From Gemmatimonadota bacterium (GTDB taxonomy: Bacteria > Gemmatimonadota > Gemmatimonadetes > Gemmatimonadales > GWC2-71-9): 9,622 nucleotides of DNA. Shown in pieces: positions 1-7,530 of the stretch. The position numbers and the translations under genes were made by a program. The notes beneath the pieces were generated by a model. It saw only the letters and a program-made list of their open reading frames with translations. It did not search any database and was not told the DNA's origin. Location: assembly GCA_027294815.1 (NCBI GenBank), contig JAPULP010000368.1, forward strand, positions 1 to 9,622. Reading direction: 5' to 3'. Position 1 is the stretch's first letter; each line of letters starts with the position of its first letter.

Positions 1-540
1 GCGCGTCGCCTCGACGATGATTTGGGTGTGGCGAATGAGCTGGGGCATCGTGAGCGTCAATACGTGCCGCTCCACGACATCCGATGTGAGTTCACCCTCT
101 CGAAAGGTCTCCAGCAAGTCTCGAGAACTCTTGAACACGTCTTGATACGCAAAAGCCGTTGCGGTGTTGATGCAGTCCACAACGGCTTCCGGTCGATACT
201 GTTGGAAAAGTTGATAGAGAAAACTGCGTTCCAGAATCGCCGGGCTCATCGCGTCGAGTATGTCGAACAGCACCAAACGACGGGCTTCGTCATTCCCCAA
301 CATTTCATCCCGTGAAAGTCGGGCGACGTCCGACGGCAGAAACACGTTCCCCCAAGTGTATGCCACCTCCGTCTGCGTCTGATCCTGCTGCAGACTTTCG
401 GCTGCTCGGCGCACCTCATCCTCGTAGAGAGAGACCAGGACAATCCTCTTGGGTGAGAACTCCAAGAGCCGGCGTGCAATGGCACCACCGACCAGCCCAC
501 TGCCTCCGAGAATGAGTATGGTTTTGTTTTCGAGATCCAT
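1..540 (-). CDS. NAD(P)-binding Rossmann-fold protein, SDR/epimerase-like (partial, C-terminus beyond left edge)
   Basis: Reading from an ATG at 538-540, 180 codons stay open to the window edge, so the 3' end is missing. The N-terminus KTILILGGSGLVGGAIARRL (residues 6-25) is a beta-strand plus glycine loop GxxGxxG (G12, G15, G18) plus helix, the dinucleotide-binding start of short-chain dehydrogenase/NAD-dependent epimerase proteins. The following strand, RIVLVSLYE (about residues 32-40), fits the second Rossmann strand, and EAVVDCINTATAF (about 138-150) fits a later strand. The catalytic Tyr-x-x-x-Lys region lies outside the window or is absent, so activity and substrate cannot be named. A GGAG ribosome-binding site sits about 5 nt before the ATG. 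The gene follows the pseudouridine synthase by 19 nt and is probably the last visible member of that operon. The fold assignment is fairly sure; the function is unknown. Confidence 0.75.
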   Translation of the reverse strand, partial: MDLENKTILILGGSGLVGGAIARRLLEFSPKRIVLVSLYEDEVRRAAESLQQDQTQTEVAYTWGNVFLPSDVARLSRDEMLGNDEARRLVLFDILDAMSPAILERSFLYQLFQQYRPEAVVDCINTATAFAYQDVFKSSRDLLETFREGELTSDVVERHVLTLTMPQLIRHTQIIVEATR

Positions 541-559
541 CGTCTCCGAACGCTGTGTG

Positions 560-1270
560 TTACCGACCAGCCCGGATCGCGCTGATCTCGTTAGCAGTCA
601 AATATCGCCAGCGACCCGGCGCCAGCCGACCGAGCTTGACCGGTCCGTGACTCAGTCGGATCAACCGAACGACATCCAGACCAAGCTGCTCACAAACTCG
701 ACGGACGATCCGATTCCGTCCCTCTGTCAAGGTGAGCGTTACATCACTCGCGCCCCGTTCGGCGCGTCGCACGCCAAACCTGACGATGCTGACGCGCCGG
801 CGGCCGATCACGACCGGCCGCCGGAGGGCACGCCGAATATCATCAGCAGGGCGCCCCCGCACGATCGCGCGATAGGTGCGCTCGACCGCGAACCGCGGAT
901 GCGTGAGCCGATGGGCAGCTTCGCCGTCGGTGGTGAGCAGGAGCAGACCCGTTGTTGCAACATCGAGTCGCCCTACATACGCAAGTCCGGGAAGGTCCGG
1001 AACGAGATCAAACACCGTCGATCGACCCTCGGTGTCCCGGCGCGTCACCACGTACCCAGCCGGCTTGTTGAGTGCGATCCACGCGACCTTCGTCTGTTTC
1101 ACGCGCCGCCCGCCAACGGTGATCAGGTCGATCGTAGGATCGACACGCACCCCGAGCTCCGCCACCGTGCCATTCACCAGAACACGTCCGGCGACAATCA
1201 GCACTTCCGCTCCCCGACGTGACGCCACACCCGCCCGCGCCAGGGCCCGCTGAAGCCGCATGCGGGTCAC
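560..1270 (-). CDS. rluB: 23S/16S rRNA pseudouridine synthase, RsuA/RluB/RluE/RluF family
   Basis: The 236-aa protein would isomerise a specific uridine of rRNA to pseudouridine in the cytoplasm. Residues 4 to about 50 form an S4 RNA-binding domain (MRLQRALARAGVASRRGAE, VLVNGTVAELG). The catalytic domain follows: KPAGYVVTRRD (69-79), the signature GRLDVATTGLLLLTTDG (100-116) with catalytic Asp103, and EGRNRIVRRVCEQLG (183-197), matching the family's C-terminal motif. Length is typical for a minimal RluB. The RsuA/RluB subfamilies are hard to separate by eye; RluB is preferred because this gene classically sits beside scpA-scpB. The GTG start at 1268-1270 overlaps the scpB stop in a GTGA, implying translational coupling. 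An in-frame ATG at 1259-1261 (residue 4) is the alternative start. Confidence 0.9.
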   Translation of the reverse strand: MTRMRLQRALARAGVASRRGAEVLIVAGRVLVNGTVAELGVRVDPTIDLITVGGRRVKQTKVAWIALNKPAGYVVTRRDTEGRSTVFDLVPDLPGLAYVGRLDVATTGLLLLTTDGEAAHRLTHPRFAVERTYRAIVRGRPADDIRRALRRPVVIGRRRVSIVRFGVRRAERGASDVTLTLTEGRNRIVRRVCEQLGLDVVRLIRLSHGPVKLGRLAPGRWRYLTANEISAIRAGR

Positions 1271-1896
1271 GATTCCGGAGACCCCTCCTCCACCGGTGCG
1301 ATTTCCACCTCGTCCGGTTCCATTCCTTCCTCAACTCTCGACACCGGAACCGGCATGGGCTCCATGCCCAACGGCCGCAACGCCACCGACAGTTGATCCA
1401 GCCGCGGCAGCTCGGATACATCCGTGAGCCCCAACATCTGCAAGAACCGAGGCGTGGTCCCATATAGCAAAGGCCGCCCTAATCCCTCGCCGCGCCCACT
1501 CACATCGATAAAGTCACGCTCTTGCAGCGATCTCAGCACGCCGTCGGCAGCGACACCACGGATCTCCTCGATTTCCGCACGTCCTACCGGTTGCCGGTAC
1601 GCGATAATAGCCAACGTTTCCAACGCCGCCGCTGAAAGTTTGCGTGGCCGGCTGACCATCCGCGCTTGCTGGATAGCTTCAGCGTATTGGCGCCGTGTCA
1701 GCAGTTGGAACCCGTCGGCCGCATCCACCAGCTCGAATGCATGATCGTCGTCATCGTAGTGCGCGCGCAGGGCATCCACCGCCTCCTGCAGCTCGCTCGT
1801 GTTGACCCCAGGTTCCAGCGCCAGCAGGTCGGCGAGCGACAGCGGGTGGGCGGCCGAAAACAGCGCGGCTTCAACCAGTTTCGTCAGTTGGTTCAC
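1267..1896 (-). CDS. scpB: Segregation and condensation protein B (ScpB)
   Basis: ScpB is a winged-helix protein that dimerises and binds the ScpA kleisin in the SMC-ScpAB complex for chromosome organisation and segregation. Diagnostic blocks are LVEAALFSAAHPLSLADL near the N-terminus, KLSAAALETLAIIAYRQPVG (about 87-105) running into RAEIEEIRGV, and GRPLLYGTTPRFLQMLGL (about 140-157), followed by an acidic tail rich in Glu and Pro. I chose the GTG at 1894-1896 (209 aa), which has an AAGG about 6 nt upstream and puts the conserved helix near the N-terminus as in other ScpBs. The frame also opens at a GTG at 1945-1947, adding 17 residues rich in Ser and Arg with no family similarity that I can see. 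With the chosen start it overlaps scpA by 26 nt, and it overlaps rluB by 4 nt. Confidence 0.92.
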   Translation of the reverse strand: MNQLTKLVEAALFSAAHPLSLADLLALEPGVNTSELQEAVDALRAHYDDDDHAFELVDAADGFQLLTRRQYAEAIQQARMVSRPRKLSAAALETLAIIAYRQPVGRAEIEEIRGVAADGVLRSLQERDFIDVSGRGEGLGRPLLYGTTPRFLQMLGLTDVSELPRLDQLSVALRPLGMEPMPVPVSRVEEGMEPDEVEIAPVEEGSPES

Positions 1897-2608
1897 CGAT
1901 GACCTTGAGCTCCTCGAATGGCTTTGCTTGCGTAATACGTGCCTCACCCAGTCGCGCCAATTCCAACAGCGCGATCAGCACGGATATCACTACGGATACA
2001 TGGGGACGCTCGCCGACTAGCTCCCGAAAATCAAGTTGTTTCCGACCCACCAACATTGCTCGGATCCTCGCGGTCGCCCCCTCGACGTCGAGGGGACGCG
2101 GCACCACCCGGTGAATCACCGGTTGCGGCATGCCCGCGATCACGTCTTCGACGGCCTGCACCACCGCTTCCAGGTCGATCACGATTTCGGCGGGAAGGGG
2201 ATCGGGCGGCGGCGGCACCCAGCCGCGCGCGAATTGCTCGGCGCGCGCCGACGCCCGAGCCCCGAGCCACTCCGCTACTTCCCGGATCTGCTCGTACTCC
2301 AACAACCGCCTGACCAACTCGGCCCGTGGGTCCTCCCATTCATCGTCATCCAGCGGGCGCGGCAACAGCATCTGGATCTTGATTCTCAAAAGCCGAGCCG
2401 CCAACTCGAGGTACTCCGCCGCCGCGTTCAACCCCAACTCCTCGATCACGCCCAAGAACTGATCCGCGATGGTCGCGATCGGGATGTCCGCGATGTCGAT
2501 TTCCTGTTCGCGGATGAGGTGCAGCAAGAGATCCAGCGGCCCCGAAAATGCGTCGAGCTGGACGACGAAAGGCGTGTCGTTGGCGGTCGCCGTTACGCGC
2601 ATGGACAT
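1871..2608 (-). CDS. scpA: Segregation and condensation protein A (ScpA, kleisin)
   Basis: ScpA bridges the SMC head domains and recruits ScpB; the complex compacts and separates the nucleoid. The 245-aa protein has the kleisin N-terminal signature FSGPLDLLLHLIREQEIDI (21-39) continuing ADIPIATIADQFL, then EYLELAARLLRIKIQMLLP (65-83), an acidic linker DDDEWEDP, and a C-terminal winged-helix part (VSVVISVLIALLELARLGEA, about 204-223). Length is typical. The start is ATG at 2606-2608, one nucleotide after the M50 protease stop, with no strong ribosome-binding site, so translation may depend on coupling. A second ATG at 2600-2602 (Met3) is possible. The 3' end overlaps scpB. Confidence 0.94.
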   Translation of the reverse strand: MSMRVTATANDTPFVVQLDAFSGPLDLLLHLIREQEIDIADIPIATIADQFLGVIEELGLNAAAEYLELAARLLRIKIQMLLPRPLDDDEWEDPRAELVRRLLEYEQIREVAEWLGARASARAEQFARGWVPPPPDPLPAEIVIDLEAVVQAVEDVIAGMPQPVIHRVVPRPLDVEGATARIRAMLVGRKQLDFRELVGERPHVSVVISVLIALLELARLGEARITQAKPFEELKVIGEPTDETG

Positions 2609-2609
2609 G

Positions 2610-3305
2610 TTAGAAAATACCGACCGAGGCTATGGAAAACGGCCGAATGATCGCCGCCGCCCAGTCGAGGGCATAGATGGCCGGGCGCAGCAGGATGAAC
2701 AAGATCGGTCGAAAGAAGAGCAACATCGCCAAGAGAATGAGAATGCCGTGTCGGGACACCTCCCGATATTTTAACCCGATGTTTGGCGGGAGGAGATGAT
2801 ACAACACGTGAGACCCATCCAACGGTGGAATCGGAATCAAGTTGAAATTCGCGAGCAGCAGGTTGAACCAGACACCCAGAAACATCACGCGCTGCGCCGC
2901 TGCCAACACTCCTCGACCCACTCCGGCCTCGGCCCCACTCCCCACGATGCCGATCCCAACGCTCAGAACGACAAACACAACCACCAACACCAGATTGGCC
3001 GCTATCCCCGCCAGCGATACGATGATGTCGCCGCGACGGTAGTGACGGTAATTCCGTGGATTGACGGGTACGGGTTTCGCGCCACCAAACAAGAATTGGC
3101 CCCCCGATCCAAACCACAGCATCGCCGGAAGCAGCAGGCTCATCCAGGGGTCGATATGCTTGACTGGGTTGAAGGTCAGGCGGCCGAGCAATTTGGCGGT
3201 ATTATCGCCCTGCCGCAACGCGGCATACCCGTGAGCGTACTCATGCGCCACCATGGAGAGCACCAACACTGGCAAGGCCAGCAGAAACCCGCCTAGTTGG
3301 CCCAC
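2610..3305 (-). CDS. Site-2 protease family membrane zinc metalloprotease (peptidase M50)
   Basis: This 231-aa integral membrane protein carries the intramembrane metalloprotease zinc motif HEYAH (21-25) in its first hydrophobic segment (LALPVLVLSMVAHEYAHGYA) and the second signature NLIPIPPLDGSHVL (155-168), where Asp163 is the third zinc ligand. Further hydrophobic stretches lie at about 96-120, 140-158 and 186-206, giving a compact multi-pass protein of the small M50 group without PDZ or CBS domains. The substrate is unknown; small homologues of this type are often next to scpA. Start is GTG at 3303-3305; an in-frame TAG lies four codons upstream and the next Met (18) is too close to the active site. 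It heads the M50-scpA-scpB-rluB block and is divergent from rpsT. Confidence 0.9.
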   Translation of the reverse strand: MGQLGGFLLALPVLVLSMVAHEYAHGYAALRQGDNTAKLLGRLTFNPVKHIDPWMSLLLPAMLWFGSGGQFLFGGAKPVPVNPRNYRHYRRGDIIVSLAGIAANLVLVVVFVVLSVGIGIVGSGAEAGVGRGVLAAAQRVMFLGVWFNLLLANFNLIPIPPLDGSHVLYHLLPPNIGLKYREVSRHGILILLAMLLFFRPILFILLRPAIYALDWAAAIIRPFSIASVGIF

Positions 3306-3322
3306 GAAGACGCCCTACCGCC

Positions 3323-3351
3323 TTGACTCCTAAGCACTTGCGGAATACTTT
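3323..3351 (+). promoter_or_regulatory. Putative sigma70-type promoter for rpsT
   Basis: TTGACT at 3323-3328 matches five of six bases of the -35 consensus. A 17-nt spacer leads to TACTTT at 3346-3351, a weak -10 with the conserved first TA and last T. Transcription would start near 3358, giving rpsT a leader of about 45 nt that contains a run of eight T (3361-3368 region). Predicted by eye only. Confidence 0.45.
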
Positions 3352-3401
3352 TCGCCTCCATTTTTTTTGCCATTTCGCATCGCAGCATAGAGGAAAGCGT
3401 C

Positions 3402-3662
3402 GTGCCCCAATCGAGTTCTGCTAAGAAACGTATGCGCCAGGCTGAGAGCCGCCGGATGCTGAACAAGGACCAGCGGTCCGCTCTGCGCACAGTGGTCAAG
3501 CGCGTACGGACGGCTGGAGCGGGCGACGAGGCCCAGGAAGCTTTCCGGAACGCCGAGCAGCTTCTCGACCGGGCCGCTCGGAAGCATCTGATCCATCCCA
3601 AGGCCGCGGCGCGCACCAAGTCCCGCTTGCGGAAGCTCATTCAGGTGAAAGCTAGCAACTAG
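3402..3662 (+). CDS. rpsT: 30S ribosomal protein S20
   Basis: This 86-aa basic protein binds 16S rRNA early in small-subunit assembly. The N-terminus (PQSSSAKKRMRQAESRRMLN) and the C-terminal block HLIHPKAAARTKSRLRKLI (62-80) are the S20 hallmarks: an N-terminal Lys/Arg-rich helix, and the conserved IHPNKAARxKSRL region in which Asn is here replaced by nothing or Ala. Length is typical (about 85-90 aa). Start is GTG at 3402-3404, with an AGAGGAAAG ribosome-binding site about 6 nt upstream. It is the only plus-strand gene among the core genes. Its stop TAG overlaps the stop of the converging gene in one CTAG. Confidence 0.95.
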   Translation: MPQSSSAKKRMRQAESRRMLNKDQRSALRTVVKRVRTAGAGDEAQEAFRNAEQLLDRAARKHLIHPKAAARTKSRLRKLIQVKASN

Positions 3663-4531
3663 ACGACCGCGAGCTCCGCACCGCAGCTCTCGCAGTACCA
3701 TTCGGTCGGGCGGTTCATCGCCCCACACTCCGCACACTTCAGGGTCTTCTTGACAGCGTCGTCCTCTTCGGGCCCGACCTGCAGCGGCGGGGGCTCGGGC
3801 TCGGGCGAGGACTCCTCCGGTGCGGTGGCCGTCGCCTCCGGAGGCGCGGCGATCGGCTCCGGCACCTCCGGCGCTTCAATGGGTTTGAACGAGGCTCCCG
3901 AGCGCCTCCGTTTTGCGCCCCCATCAGGGGCAACCTTCTTGAGAAACTCCAATTCGTCGAAGGCCTCGGTCTGGCCGCTGGGCCTTTTTCGATCCTTGCC
4001 ATCGTCGCCAGTGGCGAGCTTGTCCGCATCGCCGTCGCCATCGGGTTCCAGTTCGGCGAGCGGGACAAGATCCTGATCGGCAGGCTCCGCCGGCTTTCTG
4101 TCTATGGACGACAAGACGTCTTCCAGCCGGGAAACTTCCGCAACGACCACCTTGAGGTCCTTCCGCACTTTCACCAGCTCGCCCTGAACCTCCGTATGGA
4201 TCTTGTTCCACTGTGCGTCCTCGTACTCACCCACGGCACGGCGGAGCTTTGCCTCCGCCAAACGGATATCGGCGCTCTGCTCTTTCTTGGAGAGACCCGC
4301 TCGCTTGTCGAGCTCCTTCGAGAGCGCCTCGCGCAACTCACCGGCGAATCCCTGCAGTTCCCCGATGACCGCCGCCAACCGGCTCTCGTAATCCGACCGC
4401 ACCTTGGTGCGCACGTCGTCCGCAGCATCCTGGCCGGCGAGGGACAGGCGCTCCAGCCATTCCGTGAGGGCCTGGCGCTCGTCCAGCAGACCTTGGACGT
4501 TCGGCCGGGGCTTGGATGGGCGTCTAGCCAT
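3659..4531 (-). CDS. Coiled-coil protein with C-terminal zinc ribbon, function unknown
   Basis: The 290-aa protein has three visible parts. Residues about 13-145 are charged and helical with heptad-like spacing (DERQALTEWLERLSLAG, ELREALSKELDKRAG, VRKDLKVVVAEVSRLEDVL), a likely coiled coil. Residues about 146-260 are low-complexity and probably disordered: Asp/Gly/Lys-rich, then Pro/Glu-rich (PEVPEPIAAPPEA, SPEPEPPPL). Residues 266-283 hold a zinc ribbon, CAECG then CESCG, with C266, C269, C280 and C283 in a CxxC-x10-CxxC arrangement. No enzyme motif, signal peptide or membrane segment is seen. The ATG at 4529-4531 directly abuts the aldolase stop codon, so it is co-transcribed with the pyr block. 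A scaffold or nucleic-acid/protein-binding role is possible but cannot be assigned. Confidence 0.8.
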   Translation of the reverse strand: MARRPSKPRPNVQGLLDERQALTEWLERLSLAGQDAADDVRTKVRSDYESRLAAVIGELQGFAGELREALSKELDKRAGLSKKEQSADIRLAEAKLRRAVGEYEDAQWNKIHTEVQGELVKVRKDLKVVVAEVSRLEDVLSSIDRKPAEPADQDLVPLAELEPDGDGDADKLATGDDGKDRKRPSGQTEAFDELEFLKKVAPDGGAKRRRSGASFKPIEAPEVPEPIAAPPEATATAPEESSPEPEPPPLQVGPEEDDAVKKTLKCAECGAMNRPTEWYCESCGAELAVV

Positions 4532-5266
4532 TCAGGACCCCTTCCCGGGGTCCTCTGGCCCTGGGGCGGGGGCGGGGGCAGGGGCAGGGGCAGGGGCCGG
4601 GGCGGGGGCGGGGCTATTCGCCGCCTCCGCCCACGAAAGATCTCGACTCCGTCGCAGATTCTCCAACCGCTGCACCTCGTCTGTCGCAAGACTGTTCACC
4701 CGGCCAAGCAGCCGGGCTGTGAAAATGATCTTGGCGCTGTGCTCCAGCGTCTCCATCCGGATTTGCGCCTCATCCAGCGAGGCGCCTACCGAAACCGCGC
4801 CATGGTTGGCCAGGATCCAAGCGTCGTGCCCCTGAACGAACGGCGCCATCCGTTCGGCCAATTCTGGGGTTCCCGGAGCACCGTACGGCACGACCGGTAC
4901 CCGACCAACCCAAAATACCATCTCGGGCAGCACGTCCCAATCGAATTCTTGCCCGGACACGCCGATCCCCGTCGCCACGGGCGGATGGGCATGGATGACC
5001 GCCATGACATCCTCCCGCAAGCGCAGCACCTCGAGATGCATATTCAACTCGGCCGATGCTGGGTGCTTGCCCCTGACCACGGCTCCCTTGAAATCTACTT
5101 CGACCATGTCTTCCGGGCTGACATCAGCCTTGATGACCCCGCTCGGAGTCACCAAGGCGCGGTCCTCGCCAACCCGCATGGAAACATTCCCGTCCGCCCC
5201 GGCGATGAGCCCCAGCTCGGCCAGTCGCCGGCAGCATTTGGCCTTTCGGCGAGCAGCGTCGGACAC
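4532..5266 (-). CDS. Class II aldolase/adducin family protein (FucA/AraD-like)
   Basis: The family uses a zinc-bound enediolate to cleave or epimerise sugar phosphates such as L-fuculose 1-phosphate or L-ribulose 5-phosphate. The 244-aa protein shows GNVSMR (26-31), TPSGVIK (40-46), a substrate-loop-like SAELNMHLEVLR (71-82), IHAHPP (91-96) and ANHGAVSVG (153-161). Glu73, His92, His94 and His155 are at the same numbers as the catalytic Glu and zinc ligands of E. coli FucA, so the metal site looks complete. FucA Tyr113 is not at the equivalent position, so the substrate is open. The C-terminus (about 218-240) is a Pro-Ala repeat, unusual for the family and encoded by a GGGGCN hexamer tract. 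Start is GTG at 5264-5266, 3 nt after pyrC stops. Co-transcription with pyrimidine genes is unexplained. Confidence 0.88.
   Translation of the reverse strand: MSDAARRKAKCCRRLAELGLIAGADGNVSMRVGEDRALVTPSGVIKADVSPEDMVEVDFKGAVVRGKHPASAELNMHLEVLRLREDVMAVIHAHPPVATGIGVSGQEFDWDVLPEMVFWVGRVPVVPYGAPGTPELAERMAPFVQGHDAWILANHGAVSVGASLDEAQIRMETLEHSAKIIFTARLLGRVNSLATDEVQRLENLRRSRDLSWAEAANSPAPAPAPAPAPAPAPAPGPEDPGKGS
4563..4610 (+). repeat. GGGGCN hexanucleotide tandem repeat (G-quadruplex-prone)
   Basis: Eight consecutive hexamers GGGGC(G/A/C) run from 4563 to 4610 and continue degenerately to 4614. The plus strand therefore has nine runs of four or five G separated by one or two nucleotides. The tract lies inside the 3' end of the class II aldolase gene, where it encodes alternating Pro and Ala. 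The G-rich strand is the template strand; the mRNA is C-rich here. Strong quadruplex potential and replication slippage are expected from such a tract. Confidence 0.9.
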
Positions 5267-5269
5267 GGC

Positions 5270-6556
5270 CTATGTCGCTCGCTCGTACACCGTCCGTCCG
5301 CCCACGATCGTCCTTTCGACCCGCCCGGTCAGCGTGTGGTCGGTGTAGGGTGTGTTGCGGCTCTTGGAATAGAACCGCGAAGGGTCGACCGTCCAGGTCG
5401 CGTCCGGGTCGAACACGACGACGTCGGCCGGTTTCCCCTTCCCCAACGTACCACCCTCCAAGTGAAAGGCGCGCGCCGGCTCCGTACTCATTCGGCGAAT
5501 CAAATCCGGTAAGCTCAGCACTCCGCCACCGATGAGTTCGTGGACCCCCAAACCCAAGGCCGTTTCCAATCCTATGATACCGAATGGCGCCTCGTCGAAA
5601 TCGCGTTCCTTGGCCTCGTAGTGATGCGGCGCGTGGTCGGTGGCGATCAGATCGATGGTCCCGTCGCGGAGCCCTTCCCGCAGCGCGGCTACATCCGCTT
5701 CCTCTCGCAGCGGCGGATTCATCTTTGCGTTCGTGTTGTAGCCTTCACATTCCTCATGAGTCAACGTCAGGTGATGCGGCGTAACCTCCGCGGTCACGCG
5801 GACGCCCTTGTCCTTGGCGCGCCGTATGATGTCCACGGCACCTTTCGTCGAGACGTGGCAGAGGTGGATGTGACCGCCTGTCAGCTCCGCAAGAATCACG
5901 TCGCGCGCAACCATGATGTCCTCCGCCGCCGCCGGAATCCCCTTGAGACCGAGCCGGGTCGACACCACTCCTTCGTGCATCGTGCCGCGGTCGGCCAGGG
6001 TCAGTTCTTCGCAATGGTTGGCAATGGGAATGCCGAAGACCTGCGCGTACTCGAGTGCGGTGCGCATGAGATGGCTGGATACCACCGGATGCCCGTCGTC
6101 GCTCAGCGCAACCACACCGGCTTCGATCAACCTGGCAAACTCAGCGAGCTGCTCTCCGTTTTGCCCCACCGAAATCGCACCGTAGGGAAACACACGCGCG
6201 CTGTTGGCTGCACTCGCCTGCTTGACGATAAATCCGACGGCGGCCTGGTTGTCGGTTACCGGTTGCGTGTTCGGCATCGAACACACGGATGTGAACCCGC
6301 CGGCGGCCGCCGACTGCGCACCGGTTGCCACCGTTTCCGCCTCTTCCTTACCCGGCTCACGGAAGTGCACGTGCACGTCGATCAAACCCGGCGCCACGAC
6401 CATGCCGGAAACGTCGACGGTCTCCACGCCGTCACCCGCCGCGATGTTGGGTTCGACCGCGGTTATCCGGCCGTCCTCGATGAGCACGTCCGCCGTTTGG
6501 TCGAGTTGAGGCGCGGGGTCGATCACCCTTCCACCCTTGAGGAGAATCGGCTTCAT
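5270..6556 (-). CDS. pyrC: Dihydroorotase, class I
   Basis: The enzyme cyclises N-carbamoyl-L-aspartate to dihydroorotate, step three of de novo UMP synthesis. The 428-aa length is typical of class I bacterial dihydroorotases. The amidohydrolase metal motif DVHVHFREPG (60-69) gives His62 and His64 and the substrate Arg66. ALSDDGHPV contains the bridging Asp154 that replaces the carbamylated Lys. His181 (ANHCEE) and His234 (LCHVSTKGA) are further metal ligands, and Asp307 (ATDHAPHH) is the catalytic base. SMPNTQPVTD (93-102) is another family block. All catalytic residues are present, so it should be active and not a PyrC-like pseudoenzyme. The ATG start (6554-6556) overlaps the pyrB stop in ATGA. 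In Aquifex and some other bacteria this class forms a complex with aspartate transcarbamoylase, which is possible here. Confidence 0.97.
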   Translation of the reverse strand: MKPILLKGGRVIDPAPQLDQTADVLIEDGRITAVEPNIAAGDGVETVDVSGMVVAPGLIDVHVHFREPGKEEAETVATGAQSAAAGGFTSVCSMPNTQPVTDNQAAVGFIVKQASAANSARVFPYGAISVGQNGEQLAEFARLIEAGVVALSDDGHPVVSSHLMRTALEYAQVFGIPIANHCEELTLADRGTMHEGVVSTRLGLKGIPAAAEDIMVARDVILAELTGGHIHLCHVSTKGAVDIIRRAKDKGVRVTAEVTPHHLTLTHEECEGYNTNAKMNPPLREEADVAALREGLRDGTIDLIATDHAPHHYEAKERDFDEAPFGIIGLETALGLGVHELIGGGVLSLPDLIRRMSTEPARAFHLEGGTLGKGKPADVVVFDPDATWTVDPSRFYSKSRNTPYTDHTLTGRVERTIVGGRTVYERAT

Positions 6557-7530
6557 CCTTCTCCCTTCGAGACATCCGCACGCTCCGGCGTGCCGCCGGC
6601 CAGGAGATAGAGCACCGCCATGCGAACGGCGATGCCGTTCGTCACCTGCTGCAGGATGACGCTGTGCGGTCCGTCGGCAACTCTCGAGTCGATCTCCACG
6701 CCGCGGTTCATAGGACCCGGATGGAGGATCAACAGGTCACGTGGAGCACGATCCAGCCGTTCCTGGGTGATTCCAAAGACTCGGTAGAACTCGCCGAGCG
6801 ACGGAATGTATCCCCCCTGCATTCGTTCCAGTTGCAGCCGCAACACGTTCAACACGTCTGCCCATTCGATGGCTTCTTCGGGACGCCCGAATACCTGCAC
6901 TCCGAGTTCTTCAATGCCGCGGGGGAGCAGCGAACGTGGGCCACACACCGCGACCGCCGCACCGAGCTTGAGTAGTCCCCAAATGTTGCTGCGCGCCACT
7001 CGGCTGTGGAGAATATCGCCGCATATGCAAACCTTGAGCCCGTCGATCCGACCGAACTTGTCGCGGATGGTGAGCAAATCCAGAAGTCCTTGCGTAGGGT
7101 GCTCGTGCCACCCATCGCCCGCATTGATAACGTTGGACGCTATTCGATCGGCGAGGAAAGCCGCGGCGCCGGAAGAAGGATGTCGCACGACCACCATATC
7201 AATCCGCATGGCTTCGAGGTTGCGCGCCGTGTCCACGAGGCTCTCACCCTTCTCGACCGACGATCCAGCAGCCGCGATGTTGACGGTATCAGCCGACAAC
7301 CGCTTTTCCGCGAATTCAAAGGCAATCCGGGTGCGGGTAGACGCTTCATAGAAGAGATTGACGATCGTCTTGCCCCTCAGCGTCGGCACTTTTTTGATCG
7401 CCCGCTCGCTCACCTCTTTGAATGGTTCGGCGGTGTCGAGAATGAGTTGGATTTGATCGGTGGAAAGAGGCTCGAGGCCGAGGAGATCCTTGCCTAGCGA
7501 CGGGACCGGGGAAGATGCGTCCCGAATCAC
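6553..7530 (-). CDS. pyrB: Aspartate carbamoyltransferase catalytic subunit
   Basis: It joins carbamoyl phosphate and L-aspartate to make N-carbamoyl-L-aspartate, the committed step of pyrimidine synthesis. The 325-aa protein has the carbamoyl-phosphate loop YEASTRTR (61-68), the mobile loop SSVEKGES (90-97) with Lys94, VRHP (115-118), the signature HPTQGLLD (144-151), GDILHSRVARSN (171-182) with Arg178, LRLQLER (230-236) with the aspartate-binding Arg231, and HPGPMNRGVEI (270-280). No pyrI regulatory subunit is nearby, which fits the PyrR-linked ATCases that lack it. The GTG start (7528-7530) overlaps the pyrR stop in GTGA, and the end overlaps pyrC by 4 nt, so the three genes are translationally coupled. 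Confidence 0.97.
   Translation of the reverse strand: MIRDASSPVPSLGKDLLGLEPLSTDQIQLILDTAEPFKEVSERAIKKVPTLRGKTIVNLFYEASTRTRIAFEFAEKRLSADTVNIAAAGSSVEKGESLVDTARNLEAMRIDMVVVRHPSSGAAAFLADRIASNVINAGDGWHEHPTQGLLDLLTIRDKFGRIDGLKVCICGDILHSRVARSNIWGLLKLGAAVAVCGPRSLLPRGIEELGVQVFGRPEEAIEWADVLNVLRLQLERMQGGYIPSLGEFYRVFGITQERLDRAPRDLLILHPGPMNRGVEIDSRVADGPHSVILQQVTNGIAVRMAVLYLLAGGTPERADVSKGEG

Noticed and set aside
449..1253. Plus-strand open frames opposite rluB
   Set aside because: High GC gives long shadow frames; the minus-strand pseudouridine synthase motifs explain the region completely.
3361..3370. Run of T as an intrinsic terminator
   Set aside because: No stable hairpin precedes it and it lies in the expected rpsT leader.
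4196..5512. 438-codon plus-strand open frame opposite the aldolase and zinc-ribbon genes
   Set aside because: It spans three minus-strand genes with clear family motifs or tight operon junctions, and its translation shows no recognisable domain.
5540..6610. 356-codon plus-strand open frame opposite pyrC
   Set aside because: It is a shadow of dihydroorotase, which has all catalytic residues on the minus strand.
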